In this document: one piece after another, positions 54,201-64,000 of the stretch
How the letters are laid out: every line of letters starts with the position of its first letter
Numbering within the stretch: position 1 is the stretch's first letter
Assembly (NCBI RefSeq): GCF_000142905.1
Contig: NW_013657653.1
Coordinates: 124,001-188,000, forward strand
DNA from: Thecamonas trahens ATCC 50062
Taxonomy: Eukaryota > Apusozoa > Apusomonadida > Apusomonadidae
Length of the DNA stretch: 64,000 bases
Direction of reading: 5' to 3'
Translations under genes and position numbers: made by a program
The notes under the pieces: model-generated
What the model saw: the letters and a program-made list of their open reading frames with translations, nothing else
Databases searched by the model: none
Told to the model about the DNA's origin: nothing

Positions 54201-57200
54201 AGAGACCGTCACCGCATGCCCGCCGTATGCTGCCAAACTGCCTGATATTGTCACGTTGTTCGCAGTCGACACCGTCACCGCCACCGGACACACCGCGCCT
54301 TCGATACCGATCGACGCCCGTTCCACAGGCTCGGTGAGGCTCACACTCCCGCAGGTCTTGCCCAGTGAGGCACCGGCACCGCTGGCCGCGCTCACCTTGA
54401 GTCCACTCGCCACATACGTCGGTGTCCCGCTCGCCGGCGCGTGATACGCCATCGGAAGCTCGACATGGGCGGTGGCGACCGACGGCAGCGCAACAGGTGT
54501 CGAAGACCGCGGCACCACCCGGAAGGCGCCGTTTGTGGATCCAGCAAACGTCACAACCTTGGCTGACACTGATGGCACGCCACGGGTCGGCAGCGCCTTA
54601 CCCACCGGCTGGCCAGGCACCACAAAGGCAAACCAGATCATGCCGTTGCCGGCATCGTCAATGGTGTACGTCGGCAGCTCACCACTCGCCAGCATCATGC
54701 CGCTCGTCGTAGAGTCGACCAGCCCGAGGTTGATCGCTCCCGCACCCGAAGAGACTGCAGGCACAGACTGCGGATTAAACTTGTGCGTAAAGAGCGTCGT
54801 CGACCCGTCCCAGTGGACGACGGTCCAGCATTTGTGGACCACAATGAGGTGCACACATGCTCGGATGCCCAGCCCGTACTTGAATGTCAGCACAATGCCG
54901 CCGTCGAGCGAGTGCATCAGGTTGCCGTGCTTCACCAGCCGCGCAATCTGGTCAAAAGTGATGACCTCGCCACCGTTCGGGTTGTTGAGCCGGACTGAGA
55001 CGTCGATCTGGAGCCCGGCGTAGCCGTAGCCCTTGAAGATAAAGACGCCGACCGAGACCTCGCCGGTCATCGACGCGGTAAAGATGAGCGGGTAGTGCGG
55101 CGAGCCGTCCGGGTTGGTGTACGTCACGCCCAAGCCGCGGAACAAGTACGACGGGTTCTTGTAGTGGATCGACTCGTAGACCGCATCGTAAGTGAGAGAG
55201 ACCTCACCGACCGAGACTGTGAGCGCAGCCTTAAAGTCTAGCGAGAGCACAACGTGCGGGAACGGCCAGATCGGGATGGGGAAATGCATACCAAGAGCGA
55301 GCGTGGCGTCCGGAATGGTGACACCCACAATGGCAAAGTTGGTTCCCATCATCATGTCAAGGAGCTTCTCCACCGGATCATGCAGGATGTTGTACTCGAT
55401 GCCGAACGAGCCCGAGGTCGTCACGCCCGACACAAACGAGGCAATCTCCTTCTCGTGAGCCTGCGCAACTGCCGAGTTGTACAGAATCTGCTTGGTCTTG
55501 GGTGGGAGGTAGCTGTCGGGTACGAGGACTGGCTTGTGAAGCGCAAGCTCAAACGAGCCGAGCAGTTTGCTCACACCGCAGCCCTCGACGCCGAGCGATG
55601 AGAGCTCGTCAGCAACGGCGACAACGTCCATGATCCGTGCGTACGTCCGGACCGCCGCCACAAGATCGTTGATGTTGCAGTCTGACGTGAGTTCACAAAA
55701 GTACCGTGCCACACGAAGGGCGTTAAAGTTGGAGCCAAAGATCTTGGACATGCCCGGAATCGGCTTGAGGAGCACGCCTTTGGGGCCAAAGACCTTGTTG
55801 AGCGGATCGAGGATCTTGGTAACGTGGCCCATCATGGCGTCGATGTACTTGACAAGCATGGTGCCGAGGCACATCTCGACGTCGTTGAGCGCGAGCTTGG
55901 TCGGCGTGGTTGACGTCTGCCCGGCCTTGACGTTAAACTCGTACCCGGCCTTGAACGAGGCCTCGTAGTGGATGAACGCGGTAAGCGCCTCCTGTGGCGT
56001 GGTGTGCGCGAGGTCGGCAATGAGTGGACCGGCGCCAAGGAGGCCGCTACCGCCCAACTGAGCCGAAATGTCGATGTCGACGTCAGCCTTGGGCTGAAGC
56101 GTCAGCGCGAGCGTGCCCTTGAGGTACGTCTCCGCCGGCGTGGTGATAAGCTCAAAGCCAAGCGGACCAAGCCCTCCGACCAGCTGACAACCGGATGGCA
56201 TGTCGAGGTCGACGGTCGACGAGAAGGCCGGCTCGACCGGGAGCGTGACCGAGACGCCGTGAACCGCCGAGTAAACGAGCGCAATGGAAAAAGTCCAGTC
56301 GGCCTCGAGCTGGGCGTTGCACTGGATGTCAAGGTCGAGCAGGCCATGCGCGCCCCAGTCTGAGTTAACCGAGAACAGCGGACGGAGTGCCGAGTTGCCA
56401 AACTCGATCGACCAGGTGTAGCTGCGAGCCTGCGCATCGTGGGCGACGGTGACCGGCTGCGCCAGGTGCGGGAGGTGCGCGTTGAGCGCGCCGGTCACAA
56501 TCTCGACCACAATCTCGTCGACAGTTGTCGAGACCGGAATGCCCGCGAGCTTGTCAACGAGGTCGACCGAGATCTGGTGGATGATCTGCGAGGCAACGGC
56601 CGGCCCGGTGATGACCGCGAGCTCGCCATCAAAGAGCGTGGCGAGTTTCTTGTCGATAAACGCGATTGCCTTGGAGCCAATGATCGAGTCTGGACCAAAC
56701 ATTTGTGCCCGAAGCTTGGCGATCTCGCTTGAGAACGAGGAGAAAAAGGTGCCAGGATGCGAAAAGAACTCGGCCATCCACGACCGCGAGAGCACCGACT
56801 CGAGGTTGGACACAAAGTCGGCGCACTTTGCGTCCGAAGCCGTCGCAGATGACGGCTCGGCCAGGTTCGGCACTTCCACAGAAATCTCACACTGTGACGT
56901 GTCTACAAACGGAAACGTGACCGTCGCTTCAAAGCCGGCCGAGCCGCCGAGGACGACCCCGGTGCCCGGCGAGGCGGCGAGAGTGGCGGGTGCCGTCTCT
57001 CCCACCGCATCTGTAGCCGCCAGCCATGCCCGCGACTTTGCCACCTGCGCAGAGAACGGACCAAACTGCAGTTTGAGCTGGCCGTCGTCACTGCCACCGG
57101 CAGACGCCCGCACGTACGTCTCGTCCTTGTTGAGCGAGATCTGGATCGGCCCAGACTCGGGGAAGGTGACGTCGAGAACAAGCGCAACTTCGACCTTGGC

Positions 57201-60200
57201 CGACACCGCAAGGTTGTTCGATGTCGACACGCCCGCGGCAAGCTCGCCTCCACCGTGGAACAGCTGGGTGTCCATCACCGACGCGTCGGTGTACGAGTAC
57301 GAGTAGGCCGTAAACGTGAGCGGGAGCTGGAACATGTCGTGCGCAAGCGTGACGTCAGAGCACACCGGCCCAACTTGGTAGTGGAACGCGTCGGCCATAA
57401 ACGAGCAGAACAGCGCAACCGACATTGGTTCGCCGTGATCGCACACCGCTGCCACCGTGTCGTCGTACATGGGCAACAGCTTGCCGAGGACCCGGCCAAA
57501 CGGCGAGTGCTTCATCGGGGCAAGCGGGGCTTGGACGCTGGGGTCGGCCTTGACGTCGGCCAGAAAGTCGACGCCGGCCTTGAGCAGCTCGCACATCGAC
57601 GCGTCCTTGGACATCATGCCCTTGAGCATGCGGATCAACGCATCGTCGCCAGACCACGTCGCCGTCGCCTCAGCTTGCAGGTTCTCCTTAAACTGCTCAA
57701 ACGCAGCGCCAGAGGCCAGGTCGCCCGAGTCAGACACGCCAAGGTTGATGGTGAGGTGTGGGAGGCCGGGCACTGGCGCGTCGAGCGCGTCGATGTGCAT
57801 GTCACCAACGACTGCAGAGCCAGAAACATCGGCCTCGAGTGTAAAGGTGGAGAAGAGCGAGCTCGTCGTCGTCCCGGCCTTGAGCGCCGTAGCGGTTGTG
57901 AGCCACGGCGAGGCCGCAGTGAGAACCAGCGACGCCGATGTCTCCGCCGTCACCGACCCGACCTCGAGCCCGAGCGGGCCGAGCGTTCCGGTTGTTGCCT
58001 CTGCCTCGAACGACGTAGCAGCAGAGAGGCCAACCACAAGCTCCTTCACCACCGACCGCGACTGGCTCATCACTGGTGCGGCGTACTCGAGGCCAGGCAC
58101 CGTGATGTTCGAAATCGAGAGCGAGTACGGGATGACCAGGTGTTGAGTCTCCGGGTTGATTGCCGCGTTGATAGCAATCTCCACTTGCGGCGAGCCCGGG
58201 TTGAGCACTGGGTCGGGTGCCACAACACCGACGCCGAGCACGCCAGCGAGCTCGACGTCGGTGATCTGCGACAGCAGCGCGTGCATGAGCTGCTCCGACA
58301 CTAGCGCACCGGGCGCGAGATGAATGTACTGCGCCACCTCAACCGACTTGGGTGGGACGTCAGGCTCGACAGACCGCACAACAAACTGCGCGTGGAGCTG
58401 GAAGCCACCGCCGGTGGCAGGCACCCGCGCGGTGGAAAAGTCCTCGATTGCTGACCCGTTAACAAACGCAGTCTCGATCGAGATGTTGCGCGCCGATCGC
58501 AGCGGCGCGCATCCGTGGATGATGCCGACCTCGGCTTGCACAAACGCGTCGACGCGGGCTTGCGCGCTGGACGCAGGCAGCTCGACGTTGATCGGCCCAG
58601 CCTTCATCGTCGACGCCACCGACGAGGTAGTTCCGTCAAAGAGCGTCGCGTTAAAGCCGAGCTTGAAAGCAGTTCCAGGCAGGACGCCCGAGAAGTACGC
58701 TGCCCAGCCCGGCACGTTCGGCACACACGACGGCAGGCTCAGCGCCTCGACCTCGATAGACGACGGAAGGTGGACGAGCGAGTTGATACCTGACTGGGCA
58801 AGGAGGACAACCAGGTCGTCCCACCGTCCAAAAACGGGCACCGACGACTCTGTCCAAGTCGTTGTGTACGGCGAGAGCACGTGACTCTTGCTCTTGGCCT
58901 TCATCGAGAACGATTTCACCACTCCCGGCACCGCCGGCTTGAGCGAAAACACTGCACAGCTCTGTCCGTCCTGCGAGAAGACGCTGCTCACGCTCGGTGC
59001 CACAAAGTCACGGACCCGGAGGCCGGCCTTGCCGGCATAGGTGCATCCAGCAAGTCCGGCTTCGGCCGTCGCAAGCAGCGACCTCGCCAGGTTGCCAGTG
59101 TTGAGCGCCTCAAACGAGAACGAGCACTCGACGGTTGGCAGCGACGGCGCGTTGACGCCAATCGCGTAGTTCTCGGTGTGTGCTGCAATTGGCGCGTCCA
59201 CACACACGGTCGCGTACATGAGCTCCGGCTCAAGGTCACCAGCCCAGGTGAGCTTGGCCAGAATCGGCTCGAGCGCCGCAGCAACCGAGTCGAGCGCGTC
59301 GACGCCCTTGTTCACCAGAGGGAGCGGGAATGAGCCGGCTCCAGAGCCAAAGCTGGCAACCGACGAGAGCGTGTTCGACAGCGCCGCTATGATGTCCTTG
59401 GGTGCCGTGGCAGAGAGCGTCGGAAGGAGGGAGGCCACAGGGCCCGAGCCGTGGAGTGAGGCGCTGGCAAGCACGGCCTTGGGCGGAAAGTGGGGGTAGC
59501 CGACCACATTGACGGCCGCGTCCGACGAGAGCGGCACGGTCCCGTTGACCAGGTTTGCATTGTCCATTGCCGCGAGGTCGCTGTCCTCGATCGTCACACG
59601 CATCGACGCCATCGAGCCCGACAGCCCGTCTGTCTTGGCATCGCACTTGACCGAGAGACTCGAGCTGGTCGGGAGGTCGAGCTTAAGATGCATCGAGCCG
59701 TCGGTCACCGCCGCGGCCGACATCTGCCAGCTCGCTGGCGCTGCAAAATGCGCCACACGTGCTGTGCCGCTGACTGCCAGCGTCACGCTGCTTGGAGCTG
59801 CAGTCGAGAGTTCAAGCTCCGAAGTGAGGAGTAGGTGCAGCGGAACCCGCGAGAGGTCCACCACTCCGGCCCACGGGGCGGCCTCGGTCTGAATCCGCGT
59901 TTCAGCCCGCCAAACGCTCGCCACACTGACTGCCAACTGAGGCGCGCCAGCAGTGCCGGTCAGCTCGACGGTGACTTGCGCACCGAGCCCACCCGGCGCG
60001 GCGTCGAGCGCCGCCGCCACCACCGCCACCATGTCCTTGGCGTCGTGCGCATGCTTGCCAGCCACAGCATTCTCGAGTGCCTCGAGGACAGAGAGCATGG
60101 ACGCGCCAAGAACCAGGCTCGTCGGCCCAATCTCGCTCGTAGCCCACGCGTGATTTCCAGCGGTGGCCAGCTCGGTCGAGGCCGCCGAGAGCGAAGAAGC

Positions 60201-62412
60201 CAGCGCCGACGCACCGGCCGACGAAACCCTCACCTTGTTGGTTGCAACCTTGCCCTGCGCTAGCGAGGCCCAGGAAAAGCCACCGGCGGAAGAGGCGTCA
60301 GTCGAGAGCGAGACGCTCTCGACTTGAAGGCCCCCATTTGTGCATGCAACGTCGGCAGCCGTGTAGAGCGCGGCACCAGTCGGGTCAGTCGAGACCAGAT
60401 CCACCGCGCGTGCCCGGATAGAGGTGTAGACCTTGGGCGCATGCTTCCACGCAGGCGCACCACTGTACACCAGATCCATTGTACCCGCGAGGTAGACCGA
60501 CTGCTGCGCGAGCGTGAGCTGCGAGACGGTGGTGACAAAGCCGGGCGCACCAAAGCCGGCGACGGCAGGCACAGATGCAGTTAGCGCCGCAGCACCCGCT
60601 GCAAACGTGGCGTTAAGATGATGAGTGCAGGTTGCCGGGAGCGGGGCGGAGAGGCTCCGTCCAGCGAGCACAACTTCCAGAGTCGGCACGACTGTCGTCT
60701 CGCCGGCCAACGGAGCACGGAACTGAAGATAGCAATGCTCCAACTGCGAGGCGGCGCAGACGGTCCGCGTGTGCGGGCCGGTAAACCACGCCCAGAATCC
60801 GTTGAAACTTGGCGTCAGCGTTGCCGCTAGGTACGCATCCACCAGACCATCAACGCCAGACGCAGGCACAAGACGAGTGTTGATAAATTCGGCAAGCATT
60901 GGCGCAAGCGATGGCGTGGCCGTCAGCGCCTCGCCCACCTGCGCGGCAATGGCGGCCACATCGCTGGCATTGCCGGTCAGCGCTGCGTCCGGCAGCGCCA
61001 CGCCACCCAGCGACGAGCCGTCAAAGACGGGCGCGAGCGGAACAACCCGCTGCGCATCGGCGCCCGAGCCAATCATGACTGATGCCACAGAGCCCGAGAA
61101 CCGGACTTGGAGGCCGCGGCCCATGCCGAGGAGGAGCTCAGGCGAGAGCTCAACAATGGCGGTCGGCCACGCCGGCGCCAGTGCGTCGAGCGAGGTGGCA
61201 GCGCGCAAGACAATGCCAACCTTGTCTCCGACCGCGACCGTGGTGGCGGAGACTGAGACCGGAATGATCGACGTCGCCGAGACCGCAAAGACCGAGTCAA
61301 GCGTCGAGACGACGGCAGCAGCATCGGCTCCGGTTCCGGTCTGCGTAATCGCAGACGCAAGAGTTGACTCGAGAAGGACCGAGCAGCCGCCCACGAGGCA
61401 CTCGGCGTGCGCGGCGTAGATGGTCGCGCCGGGCACAGTCTCCGACGCCGAGCGGACGAGCTCGCCGCTCGCCACCACGACCGGGGCACCAACGCCCGTG
61501 GACACGAATCCAGCGCGGAGCGAGGCAAAGAGCGTCAGCGGGGTATCCATCCACGACGGAATGGTGTCCGAAGGCACCTGCGCCAAGGCATTGGCCACGA
61601 TGGTCGCAGTAGACGCCGCGACCGCACCTGAAGACGTTGGCGTCGTCGCGTGGATGAGAACAAGCGGAAGTTGGCCGTCGGTCGGGTGAGTGTCGACGAT
61701 AAGGACCTTGCCCGTTGCTCCGCTGGTGCCCGTCAGCTCGAGCTTGCCGTGGAAGGGCAGCTCGAGCTCGGCGAGGTACGCCAGCGGCATGGTCGTGAGC
61801 GGGAGCGAGGCCGTCATCTCCAGCTTGCCGCTAACGGTAAAGACAGCGTCTGGTGCCGAAGCCAGTGCCATCGACACGGTCACCGTCAGTGTGTGGCTGA
61901 CGGTGAGACCGGTCATCGACCCGCTCTCCGACGACGCTGACACCGAAGCCGCCCACGACGCCGAAGTCACGTGCGCCGATGCCAGAGACGCAGGCACTGC
62001 CATGGACAGCGAGGCGACCGGGCTAGGGGACAGCGTTACATCGAGCTGGGTCAATTCGTTGTTGCCTGCGCTTGGTGCACAGGCAGCGTGGTTGGCGACG
62101 GCCTTGGCAAGGCCGCCGGTCACCGTTGCCGCGCCCGGAAACGCATCGGGGCGCGGGGGGAGTCTGTTCTCACGCAAGCTCCTAGTGAGTCTCCCGCCAC
62201 CCACCTGTTGCCCCACCACAATATCCTTTGCGCTCCCTGCCTCCCCCTCCTTGCACTCGTCGCCTCCCCAAGGACGACGTACTTGTTGCTAGACCGATGA
62301 CGGCCCGGCACAGGGGTGGTGGGAGCGGACGGCTGCCATCCTGGGCAGTCGCCGCTACAGCCACCGCGAGCACCGCCACAAGTCCCAGGAGGACAGGCGA
62401 GCACCCACGCAT
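48289..62412 (-). CDS. Giant membrane protein: signal peptide, ~4,000-residue repetitive ectodomain, ~8 C-terminal TM spans
   Basis: The N-terminal exon starts at the ATG at 62412 (MRGCSPVLLGLVAVLAV, signal peptide to about ATAQ). It must be spliced or frame-joined near 62190-62340 to one frame that stays open for over 12 kb. That frame is joined near 50182 (one missing T fits) to the last ~620 residues. Total ~4,670 residues. The ectodomain is Ala/Ser/Val/Thr-rich beta texture with few Cys. Two tandem modules of exactly 411 codons lie at ~51.6-54.1 kb, with wording like GGDGDDKFEVADLAAL and VAGTNVNLVGIG. The C terminus has about eight hydrophobic spans (48.4-49.45 kb), then an acidic end. 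No family recognised. Surface receptor, channel-linked adhesin or coat protein are possibilities. Confidence 0.75.
51848..52085. repeat. Direct repeat copy A (238 bases) inside the giant gene
   Basis: Matches 53081-53318 with four mismatches in 238 bases, offset exactly 1,233 bases (411 codons), so the frame is kept. Sequence on both sides diverges quickly although the protein modules remain homologous. This indicates recent gene conversion or unequal exchange between tandem modules. Confidence 0.95.
53081..53318. repeat. Direct repeat copy B (238 bases) inside the giant gene
   Basis: Partner of 51848-52085. It encodes the module end beginning YTSAGAAKLVMASSSAAVV and running to ASAPDQWFNFASHRVC, where copy A has D for N. 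Confidence 0.95.
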
Positions 62413-62765
62413 GAGGAACACAATCGAGAAAACCAAGTTTGCGGCTGCTTGGTGTTGCTACTTGCTGTGCTTAGAGTGCGGTGTGGCCGTGCGTGCGTGT
62501 GACTCAAGCAGCCTGGGTGGGTGGTAGCGGGAGGCGGCGGCTCGTTCCACAGCCGGGAAAAGTTGAGAAGAGACCGCCACGGCATGTGACCTGTGAAATT
62601 GGGTGCTCCAAGCTCGCGTGTGCCACGTGACCCGGCTCGGCCGGCCAAAGGCCGCCGGGTCAATGAGGAGCTTTATGTGTCCAAGGTTGGTGGCAGTGCT
62701 GCTTTGCGCTGCAGCCGCTGGCCAGAGCCACTCCTGGCGTGATAAGGGAGGTAGCAGCTGACCGC
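62413..62765. other. Intergenic stretch upstream of the second giant gene
   Basis: Promoter side of the giant gene and 3' side of the TMEM256-like gene. It contains short inverted elements such as ggccggccaaaggccg near 62638-62653. No gene seen. Confidence 0.45.
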
Positions 62766-63185
62766 TTAAGCTCGGGAGGGACGCGGGATGATGGCGCCAC
62801 CAAGAGCGAGCCAGGCTGCAATGAGAATGAGGCCGCCGATCGGGGTGATGGCGCCGAGTTTGCGGATGCCGGTGACGACGAGAAGGTAGAGCGAGCCGGA
62901 GAAGAGAGTGGTTCCGGTAAGGACCAGCCGCAGCGGCCAAACCAGGGCAACCGGGTTAGCAACTGGCGCCACCGCGAGGAACAGCAGCATAAAGACCGAG
63001 TACGTGTGGTACCGCACCGCAGTGTCCCATGTCTTGGCCAGGCCAGGGTCGATGCCCTTGAGCGCGTGCGCTCCGAACGCGCCAGTCACGACCGAGACCG
63101 CACCCAGCACCGCGCCCCACGCCCAGCACGCTGCCCTTGTGTCGTGGGCCCACAGCGACTCGACAAGCGCAAGGTATTGCTGCAT
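62766..63185 (-). CDS. TMEM256/DUF423 family small membrane protein
   Basis: 139 residues from the ATG at 63185 (MQQYLALVESLWAHD). Four hydrophobic spans fit the DUF423 layout. The family's first-span motif is clear (GAVSVVTGAFGAHALK), followed by the usual TWDTAVRYHTYSVFMLLFLA, LTGTTLFSGSLYLLV and ITPIGGLILIAAWLALGG. DUF423 proteins occur in bacteria (YgdD) and in eukaryotic mitochondria (TMEM256); the function is unknown. The longer open frame upstream lacks these features and is UTR. Divergent from the eRF3-like gene over 232 bases that carry two X-box-like palindromes. Confidence 0.92.
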   Translation of the reverse strand: MQQYLALVESLWAHDTRAACWAWGAVLGAVSVVTGAFGAHALKGIDPGLAKTWDTAVRYHTYSVFMLLFLAVAPVANPVALVWPLRLVLTGTTLFSGSLYLLVVTGIRKLGAITPIGGLILIAAWLALGGAIIPRPSRA

Positions 63186-63274
63186 GACGTGTTGGGAGGG
63201 AGACGGGTGGTGCGTGACAGTGGCTGGTGTGCTGGCTACAGTGCCGGCGCGGTGGGCATCCTGCTGCAGCCCTC

Positions 63275-63305
63275 GTTGCCAGGCAACCAGACATTGCCTG
63301 GCAAC
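63275..63305. promoter_or_regulatory. Two tandem X-box-like (RFX site) palindromes
   Basis: GTTGCCAGGCAAC at 63275-63287 fits the RFX X-box GTNRCC-N-RGYAAC exactly with a one-base spacer. ATTGCCTGGCAAC at 63293-63305 fits with one mismatch at the first base. They are five bases apart and lie midway between the two divergent starts (63185 and 63418). RFX control of ciliary genes is established in animals; its relevance here is inference. Confidence 0.55.
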
Positions 63306-63417
63306 TAGAAAGGAGCCACAAGGCGGAGCGCGTCCTGCCCACAAAACCAGTGCCGGCTTAGCATGTGGCGGGAAGGGGCGGCCCGAGGATACGCAGTGTT
63401 AGGACCAAGAGACAGCC

Positions 63418-64000
63418 ATGAGTGCGGAAGAGCAAGGTCGGATCTCTGTGTGTGTAATCGGACAGGTTGATCACGGCAAGTCATCGCTTTGCGGCCGGCT
63501 GCTGTACGAGGCCAAGGCGCTCGACGGGCGGATGCTGGACCGGCTTGAGCGCGAGGCGAGCGCATCAGGTGCCGGCACGTCGTGGAAGTGGGCCTTTGCG
63601 ATGGACTCGACCGAGTTTGAGCGCGAGCGCGGGAAGACATGCGAGATCGGACGGGCGGCCCTGGTCACGCCCGGCACTGCACGCAAGGTGGCGCTCCTCG
63701 ACGCGCCAGGCCACGATGCGTTTGTCCCGCACATGATCGGCGGAGCCGTGCAGGCCGACGCGGGCCTGTTGGTGGTCTCGGCGAGGGCGACCGAGTTTGA
63801 GGAGGGTTTTGACGCCCGCGGGCAGACCAAGGAGCACTGCGTGCTTGCCCGGGCTGCCGGCCTCAAGCACATCATTGTGGCTGTCAACAAGATGGACGAC
63901 CCATCGGTGGCATGGGGCGAGGCGCGCTACGCGCACATTGCCACCACACTCACCCACTTTCTCACCACCTCGCTTGGCTTTGAACCCGAGGCCGTGACGT
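63418..64000 (+). CDS. eRF3/Hbs1-like translational GTPase, 5' part
   Basis: ATG at 63418; the frame is open to the end of the window (194 codons seen), so the 3' part is missing. Visible motifs: G1 GQVDHGKSS (residues 15-23, where EF1A/eRF3 usually have GHVD), WKWAFAMDSTEFERERGKT matching the eRF3 switch I segment, G3 DAPGHDAFV with the catalytic His, MIGGAVQADAGLLVVSA, and G4 NKMDD. The wording GQTKEHCVLARAAGLKHIIV is closest to eRF3, which stimulates translation termination with eRF1. Unlike most eRF3 proteins there is almost no N-terminal extension, so an eRF3 paralogue or Hbs1-like protein is possible. Its promoter is shared with the TMEM256-like gene. Confidence 0.88.
   Translation, partial: MSAEEQGRISVCVIGQVDHGKSSLCGRLLYEAKALDGRMLDRLEREASASGAGTSWKWAFAMDSTEFERERGKTCEIGRAALVTPGTARKVALLDAPGHDAFVPHMIGGAVQADAGLLVVSARATEFEEGFDARGQTKEHCVLARAAGLKHIIVAVNKMDDPSVAWGEARYAHIATTLTHFLTTSLGFEPEAVT

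Noticed and set aside
57255-58304. Plus-strand open frame of 349 codons within the second giant gene
   Set aside because: Antisense shadow; no recognisable domain.
1-64000. tRNA, rRNA or CRISPR loci
   Set aside because: Scanned by eye for B-box-like GGTTCRANTCC, rRNA-like blocks and regularly spaced repeats; none found. Covariance-model search was not possible here.

Overview
The window is nuclear DNA of a GC-rich, gene-dense, intron-poor unicellular eukaryote. The evidence is a CAAX-box Ras GTPase, an ankyrin-DHHC palmitoyltransferase, a transportin-SR-like importin, an F-BAR/WW protein, an RS-rich protein, a CCDC13-like centriolar coiled-coil protein, an eRF3-like GTPase, and GT-AG introns in only a few genes. 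The composition and gene style fit an apusomonad such as Thecamonas, but that is inference; no search was run.

Layout. 0-17 kb: the 3' end of an unrecognised gene, then Ras (-), a mitochondrial-type acyl-CoA synthetase (-), a large beta-rich unknown (-), ankyrin-DHHC (+), a small unknown (-), CCDC13-like (+), an RS-rich protein (-) and a NYN-domain protein with winged-helix-like repeats (+). 17-22.7 kb is a looser block with ordinary codon bias relaxed. Two orphan Ser/Pro-rich genes, one frame-broken and one with an in-frame TAG, flank an MPPED-type phosphoesterase. The block ends in an 80-bp-arm inverted repeat. 22.7-39 kb is tightly packed in alternating strands: a degenerate MoxR/Mg-chelatase-like AAA+ protein, an MFS transporter, F-BAR/WW, a CNBD2-like protein, an unknown, a RING protein, a CdsA-type cytidylyltransferase, a transportin-3-like importin, a low-complexity protein and an aquaporin-like channel with altered NPA boxes.

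39-62.4 kb holds two giant minus-strand surface-protein genes. One (about 8 kb) encodes a signal peptide, DUF11-like ectodomain, vWF type D domain, single TM segment and cytoplasmic tail. The other (about 14 kb) encodes a signal peptide, a roughly 4,000-residue ectodomain with recently homogenised tandem modules, and about eight C-terminal TM segments. The window closes with a TMEM256/DUF423 protein (-) and the start of an eRF3-like GTPase (+), sharing a promoter that carries two X-box-like palindromes.

Most genes are unrelated housekeeping neighbours, so there is no operon logic; shared divergent promoters and short convergent 3' ends are the main organisation. A striking technical pattern is that many reading frames break at short homopolymers in a way that one missing base explains. 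I treat those as single genes with a likely sequencing undercall and give the position of each break. Three genes have a poly(C) tract almost exactly 38-39 bases before the start codon.
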